A DNA stretch of 64,000 nucleotides from Dipteris shenzhenensis (Eukaryota; Polypodiophyta; Polypodiopsida; Gleicheniales). Both the position numbers and the translations under genes were made by a program. The notes under the pieces were generated by a model that worked only from the letters and a program-made list of their open reading frames with translations, ran no database searches and was not told the origin of the DNA. The stretch is from the NCBI GenBank assembly GCA_047967505.1, contig CM106539.1, one strand, 5' to 3'. Each line of letters opens with the position of its first letter. The first letter of the stretch is position 1. Positions 59,735-64,000 of this stretch are shown piece after piece.

Positions 59735-60237
59735 TTCGATGGAAATACCGACCTTTTTTACACTAAAAAGTTTTTTTTTGACGGGCACAAAGGTCGGTAT
59801 TTATGTCGCTATTAACGTTGAAAAAGAATGGTCGCTATATAAGTGTCACTATATAGCGACACTAATAAACGTCGCTATATAGCAACACTGGTAAACATCG
59901 CTATATAGCAACACTAGTAAATGTCGCTATATAGTGACAATTAACAGAAGCCTAAAAGAAACATTAGTGGGGCTAAATAGGGCCACAGCAAGCCCTGTTT
60001 TGCCCCACTAATGTTTTTTTTATAGTAATTACAAAAGAATGTTTTTTATTATAAAATTTTCCTTTGTGAAAAAGGTGATACAAAATCGCTCAAACGAGCC
60101 GAGCGATAGAAGCATATACATGTCGAAGATATACAACATTGTTTGTTACAAAATTACCCTTTCGAAAAGGGTGATACAAAATCGCTCAAACGAGCACATA
60201 CAAAAGCATATACATGGCGAAGTATATGCAAACTACT

Positions 60238-61933
60238 ACTAATCATCCGAATCGTCATCCTCATCCTCGTCCTCATCCTCATCCTCATCGTGCTGGCATG
60301 ATCCCTGGCCCTCGTGAGCTACGCTTGATCCGTGGCCCTTGTCGAAGCCATGTAAGGCTCATCATCACCGCTCACCTCCGCTGATGGGACATTCGAGCTT
60401 TGATTTCAAGGGTCAAACCATATTAATTGGAAATTAGATTGGAACTTAAAGAATAAAATAGTTTAAAAAGTGAGATTACAAGTAGGAGTAGAATTATACT
60501 GTGCAAGTAGCAACCTCAGCCCAATTGACCATTGCTCCCAATGCCTGGTACTCAATAAACCACGGCTTTGTTCCTACACGAAACCCACGTCTCATCTCTA
60601 TGTCTGTAGGAAGGTGACCCACCCAATTTGGGGGTTAGGGTATTGTCTTTTTAATTCATCGATGACTGCCTGTTTCTTTCCCTCATCTTGGTACCGCCAG
60701 TTAGTAGAAAGCTATGCCGCTCCTGAAGTGGTGGCTCATCAACCGCCTCATGGTGGCCATCACTGCTGAGCCCCTTTTATTTTGTATTATCTCTCTAGCA
60801 ACCATGATTTTGTAGGACAGGTCCTCCACCGGGTAAGGAGGACTCATGGTAGTGGTAGAGTCAGAGCGAGTGGTGTTACTGCGAGCGCTTACGAGCGAGG
60901 AGTAGCAGTGGGAGTAGGAGAGGGCAAGGGACTTGACTGGTACTAGGTCTCGATACCAAGTGGAGACCTATAGGGATGTGACTGTGCTGACTCGTCTACA
61001 TTTCCCTAGTCAGCACAACATAAGCGACCCTTCCTACTCTTCCTTCCCTTATGATAAGCATGCCTAAGTTATGACCCCTCAATCGAAGGGGCTAGAGGGG
61101 ATGGCTGGATAGTAGGTCCAACCGTTGGTGTAGGAGAGGGATTTGCTGAGGTCCTCTAGGATAGCACAGAGAAGAATCTCGCTGCCTCCACATTAGTCAT
61201 CTGTGCGACAAACTCGTCAGGACTCCCGACAAAGCCATGGGCTGCTAGCAAAGGAGTTCCTCGAGGGGTAGTCATAGTGATATGTTCGAGAGGAGTCTAG
61301 TTGCAGGGGTAGGCCCCTGAGGTGTTGCTTGAGTAGAATCAAAGTCCTCTGGAGAGTAGAGACCATGATGTCTCCTCCTACGAGGGTTTTCGTACTCATC
61401 GAACGTGTGATGTGATCCCACGTCTAATTTGGGGGGATTGGACAAATGTAGACACAAACACAAAAATAAAAAATAAAAACAAGAGCAGGTAAGAAGCGGA
61501 AAGACAATTAATTACTTGAGACAATTATGAAATTCAAACTCAAGAAATTACGGGCAGGTAATTAATCACTTGTGAAGATTATGAATTGACCAGCGTTTAT
61601 GTTCTCGCAATCCACGAATGCCTCCACACAATCCATTATGTCCTTTACACAATCATATTTGAGGCTCCACAGGTCATGGTAGTCTCTCCACAACCTAGGG
61701 AGATCCTATAGGTTGTGTCATGCATTCCTCAATCGCCCTTGCTCCACTACCCTTCGGCTTGGACCCCACCCAAAAGCACACACCCCCACATTGTACTTCA
61801 CCCAGTCACTCTCTTGCATAATCTTCTCTTTTACATGAGCTAGTAGAGAAGCCATGTCTATAATCTCTGCGATGTGGGGAACAGGGTTGGGGTTTAGGGA
61901 GGACACCCCTAGGTGAGGGCATGGTTGTTCCAT
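60238..61933 (-). pseudogene. Unrecognised minus-strand coding remnants in CACTA body
   Basis: From ATG 61933: MEQPCPHLGVSSLNPNP, AEIIDMASLLAHVKEKIMQE, SDWVKYNVGVCAFGWGPSRR. Then near 61690-61580, RLWRDYHDLWSLKYDCVKDI and MDCVEAFVDCEN. Further pieces lie at 61463-61217. The tail at 60300-60238 is an acidic run (HDEDEDEDEDEDDDSDD) ending in TAG. Intron-like breaks separate them. I do not recognise the domain. It may be the second (accessory) CACTA gene. These parts are missing from terminus 1. Confidence 0.4.
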
Positions 61934-61949
61934 TTAGTATCTGTTTGAA

Positions 61950-63745
61950 AAAAAAAAGAACCAAATACGGCTAAGGAGCATGTGAAAAAAGAACCAAATA
62001 CGACTAAGGAGAAGGAAATAAGCATATGCATATGAGGGAAAGCATACGCATAAGAGAAGGAGAAGCATAAGAGAAGCATAAGAGAAGGAAAAGAGAAGGA
62101 GAAGCACAAGAGAAGGAGAGGGGAAAAGAAGAGAAAGAAGAGGGAAAAAGAGATTGAAAGAGGGGAAAAGAACCAAATATGCATAAGAGAAAAAAGAGAG
62201 AGAGCATATGCATAAGAGAAAAAGAGAGAAAGCATATGCTTATGCTTATGCATAAGCATATGAGCATATGCTCATGCATAAGCATAAGCATAAGCATAAG
62301 CATAGGCATATGCTTATGAAAAGAAGAGAAAAAGAGAGGGAAAAAGAAGAGAAGGAAAGGAGAAGGAGAAGGAGAAGGAGAAGGAGAAGGAGACATATGC
62401 TCATGCATAAGCATAAGCATAAGAGAAGAAAAAACATATGCATAAAAGAAAAAGAGAGAAAGCATATGTTTGAAAGAGGGGAAAAGAGATTGAAAGAGGG
62501 GAAAAAGAAGAGAGGAAAAGAAGAGAAGGAAGAGGGGAAAAGAGATTGAAAGAGGGGAAAAGAGCATAAGCATAGGAGAAGGAAGATGGGAAAAAGAAGA
62601 GGGAAAAAGAAGAGAAGGAAGAGGGGAAAAGAGATCGAAAGAGGGGAAAAAGAAGAGAGGAAAAGAGCATAAGCATAAGAGAAAAAGAAAGAAAGCATAT
62701 GCTTATGCTTATGCATGAGCATATGAGCATAAGAGAAAAAGAGAGAAAGCATAAGCTTGTGCTTATGCATAAGCATATGAGCATATGCTCATGCATAAGC
62801 ATAAGCATAAGCATAGGCATAGCATAGGCATATGCTTATGAAAAGAAGAGAAAAAGAGAGGAAAAAAGAAGGGAAGGAAAGGACAAGGAGAAGAAGAAGA
62901 AGACATATGGTCATGCATAAGCATAAGCATAAGAGAAGAAAAAACATATGCATAAGAGATTGAAAGAGGAAAAAAAGAAGAGGGGAAAAGAGCATAAGCA
63001 TAAGAGAAGGAAAAACATATGCATAAGAGAAAAAGAGAGAAAGCATATGTTTGAAAGAGGGGAAAAGAGATTGAAAGAGGGAAAAAAGAGATTGAAAGAG
63101 GGAAAAAAGAAGAGGGGAAAAGAAGAGAAGGAAGAGGGGAAAAGAGATTGAAAGAGGGAAAAAGAAAGAGGGAAAAAGAGCATAAGCATAAGAGAAGAAA
63201 GAGAGGAAAAGAGATTGAAAGAGAGGAAAAAGAAGAGAAGGAAGAGGGAAAAAGAGATCGAAAGAGGGGAAAAAGAAGAGAGGAAAAGAGCACAAGCATA
63301 AGAGAAGGAAAAGGGAAAAAGAGCATAAGCATAAGAGAAAAAGAAAGAAAGCATATGCTTATGCTTATGCATGAGCATATGAGCATAAGTAAAAAAGAGA
63401 GAAAGCATAAGCTTGTGCTTATGCATGAGCATGTGAGCATATGCTCATGCATAAGCGTAAGCATAGGCAAATACATATGATTATGAAAAGAGGAGAAAAA
63501 GAGAGGAAAAAAGAGAGTGGAAAATAAGAGAATGAAGAGGGGAAAAGAGATTGAAAGAGGGGAAAAGAGCATAAGCATAAGAGAAGGAAAAGCATATGCA
63601 TAAGAGAAAAAGAGAGAAAGCATATGCTTATGCTTATGCATGAGCAGATGAAGGAAAGAGGGGGGGAAAGAGGGAGGAAAAGAGGAAAAGAGGGGAAGAA
63701 GAGGGAATAAGAGAAGAGAGGGAAAGAGAGGGTTCCTACGCCCAT
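61950..63745. repeat. Long purine-rich GCATAAG / GAGAAAAAGAG satellite
   Basis: About 1.8 kb built from mixed words GCATAAGCATAAG, GCATATGCTTATGC, GAGATTGAAAGAGGGGAAAA and AGAGAAAAAGAGAGAAAGCAT, including higher-order duplications of several hundred bases (compare 62240-62560, 62760-63060 and 63350-63600). One strand is almost all purine. ORFs of up to 341 codons (Phe/Leu/Ser/Cys on the minus strand, Lys/Glu on the plus) are artefacts. Confidence 0.9.
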
Positions 63746-63807
63746 CACTGCAGCTAGTGCTTAAGGTGTTAGCTGCAGGCCAATGCAAATAATAACAAAA
63801 GGCTTAC

Positions 63808-63843
63808 CTGAAAAAGTCCCGAATCGTGTTTCGTGGACTGGCC
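63808..63843 (-). other. Possible short exon
   Basis: A 36-base segment on the minus strand is bracketed by TTTTTTGTAG and GTAAGCC, good splice borders. It may be an upstream exon of the remnant gene at 60.2-61.9 kb. The product cannot be judged from 12 codons. Confidence 0.3.
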
Positions 63844-64000
63844 CTACAAAAAATATGAAACATACCATTTTTTCAGATAACTAGTTAGAGGAAGAAGGAG
63901 TTTGGATAAGCAACTTTTCAAAGGGATTGGATGAGTTTAGAGAAGCCTACAAACAAGGAGAAAGCATAAGCCTACAAACAAGAAGAAAGAGGAGGAAGAG

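Larger units (their letters stand above)
59713..63760 (+). mobile_element. CACTA-type terminus 2 and body
   Basis: Starts CACTACAAGGCATAGGCCC. Subterminal repeats at 59830-59945 are six variants of GTCGCTATATAGCGACA spaced about 25 bases apart. The foldback CATTAGTGGGG/CCCCACTAATG is at 59962-60014, and a duplicated GGTGATACAAAATCGCTCAA segment is at 60077 and 60167. Minus-strand coding remnants and the purine-rich tract follow. The right end is not identified; 63760 is the end of the shared-type sequence. Confidence 0.65.

Noticed and set aside
62004-63788. Overlapping ORFs of up to 341 codons on the minus strand and Lys/Glu ORFs on the plus strand
   Set aside because: Pure composition effect of a purine-rich satellite; the same sequence is open in several frames at once.

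Overview
The window reads as nuclear DNA of a land plant. It has spliceosomal introns, a class II trehalose-6-phosphate synthase gene, fragments of plant-type glycerol-3-phosphate dehydrogenase (GPDHC1 type), phospholipase D alpha and PPR genes, and plant-type Copia, Ty3-like, MULE and CACTA elements. The TE-rich layout with a DUF7869-type element and tandem 'AQNGHGK' PPR relics fits a seed-free plant such as a fern better than a flowering plant, but that placement is inference. Only one gene looks intact: the TPS at 41.5-44.4 kb. Almost everything else is mobile DNA or broken gene pieces.

Layout. 0.5-3.5 kb (-): decayed DUF7869-type element gene. 5.0-8.3 kb (+): ParB-like plus beta-class DNA methyltransferase gene, cut in its AdoMet motif by a 2 kb LTR element (8.3-10.35 kb). 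11.2-12.1 kb: Ty3-like gag relic. 12.1-12.96 kb: an LTR-retroelement end followed by a copy of the TPS leader. 13.3-14.9 kb: repeat array and an unrecognised element ORF. 16.4-19.5 kb (-): intronless MULE transposase with three stops. 20.9-22.4 kb: captured GPDHC1 and PLD-alpha fragments. 22.7-24.1 kb (+) and 26.2-28.3 kb (-): two more methyltransferase genes, separated by PPR relics. 28.8-30.3 kb: Copia gag/integrase relic and extraordinary GC-rich palindromes. 31.4-35.3 kb (+): intron-containing MULE. 36.3-37.0 kb: Copia RT scrap and the second copy of the LTR-retroelement end. 37-40.4 kb: microsatellite-rich spacer. 40.4-44.4 kb: TPS. 48.8-50.3 kb (-): CACTA TNP2/DUF4218 relic. 54.1-54.6 kb (-): intronless histone H3-like ORF with two stops. 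55.0-55.6 and 59.7-63.8 kb: two outward-facing CACTA termini. 57.5-59.2 kb: broken coiled-coil gene. 62-63.75 kb: giant purine-rich repeat.

The most unusual content is the set of three divergent loci encoding bacterial-type DNA methyltransferase domains, two of them with a ParB-like domain upstream. All three are interrupted by spliceosomal introns and lie within 24 kb of one another. Two share the same non-canonical DFPT at the catalytic DPPY position, so this may be a eukaryotic element-borne or expanded ParB-methyltransferase family rather than contamination. No rRNA, tRNA or CRISPR was seen.
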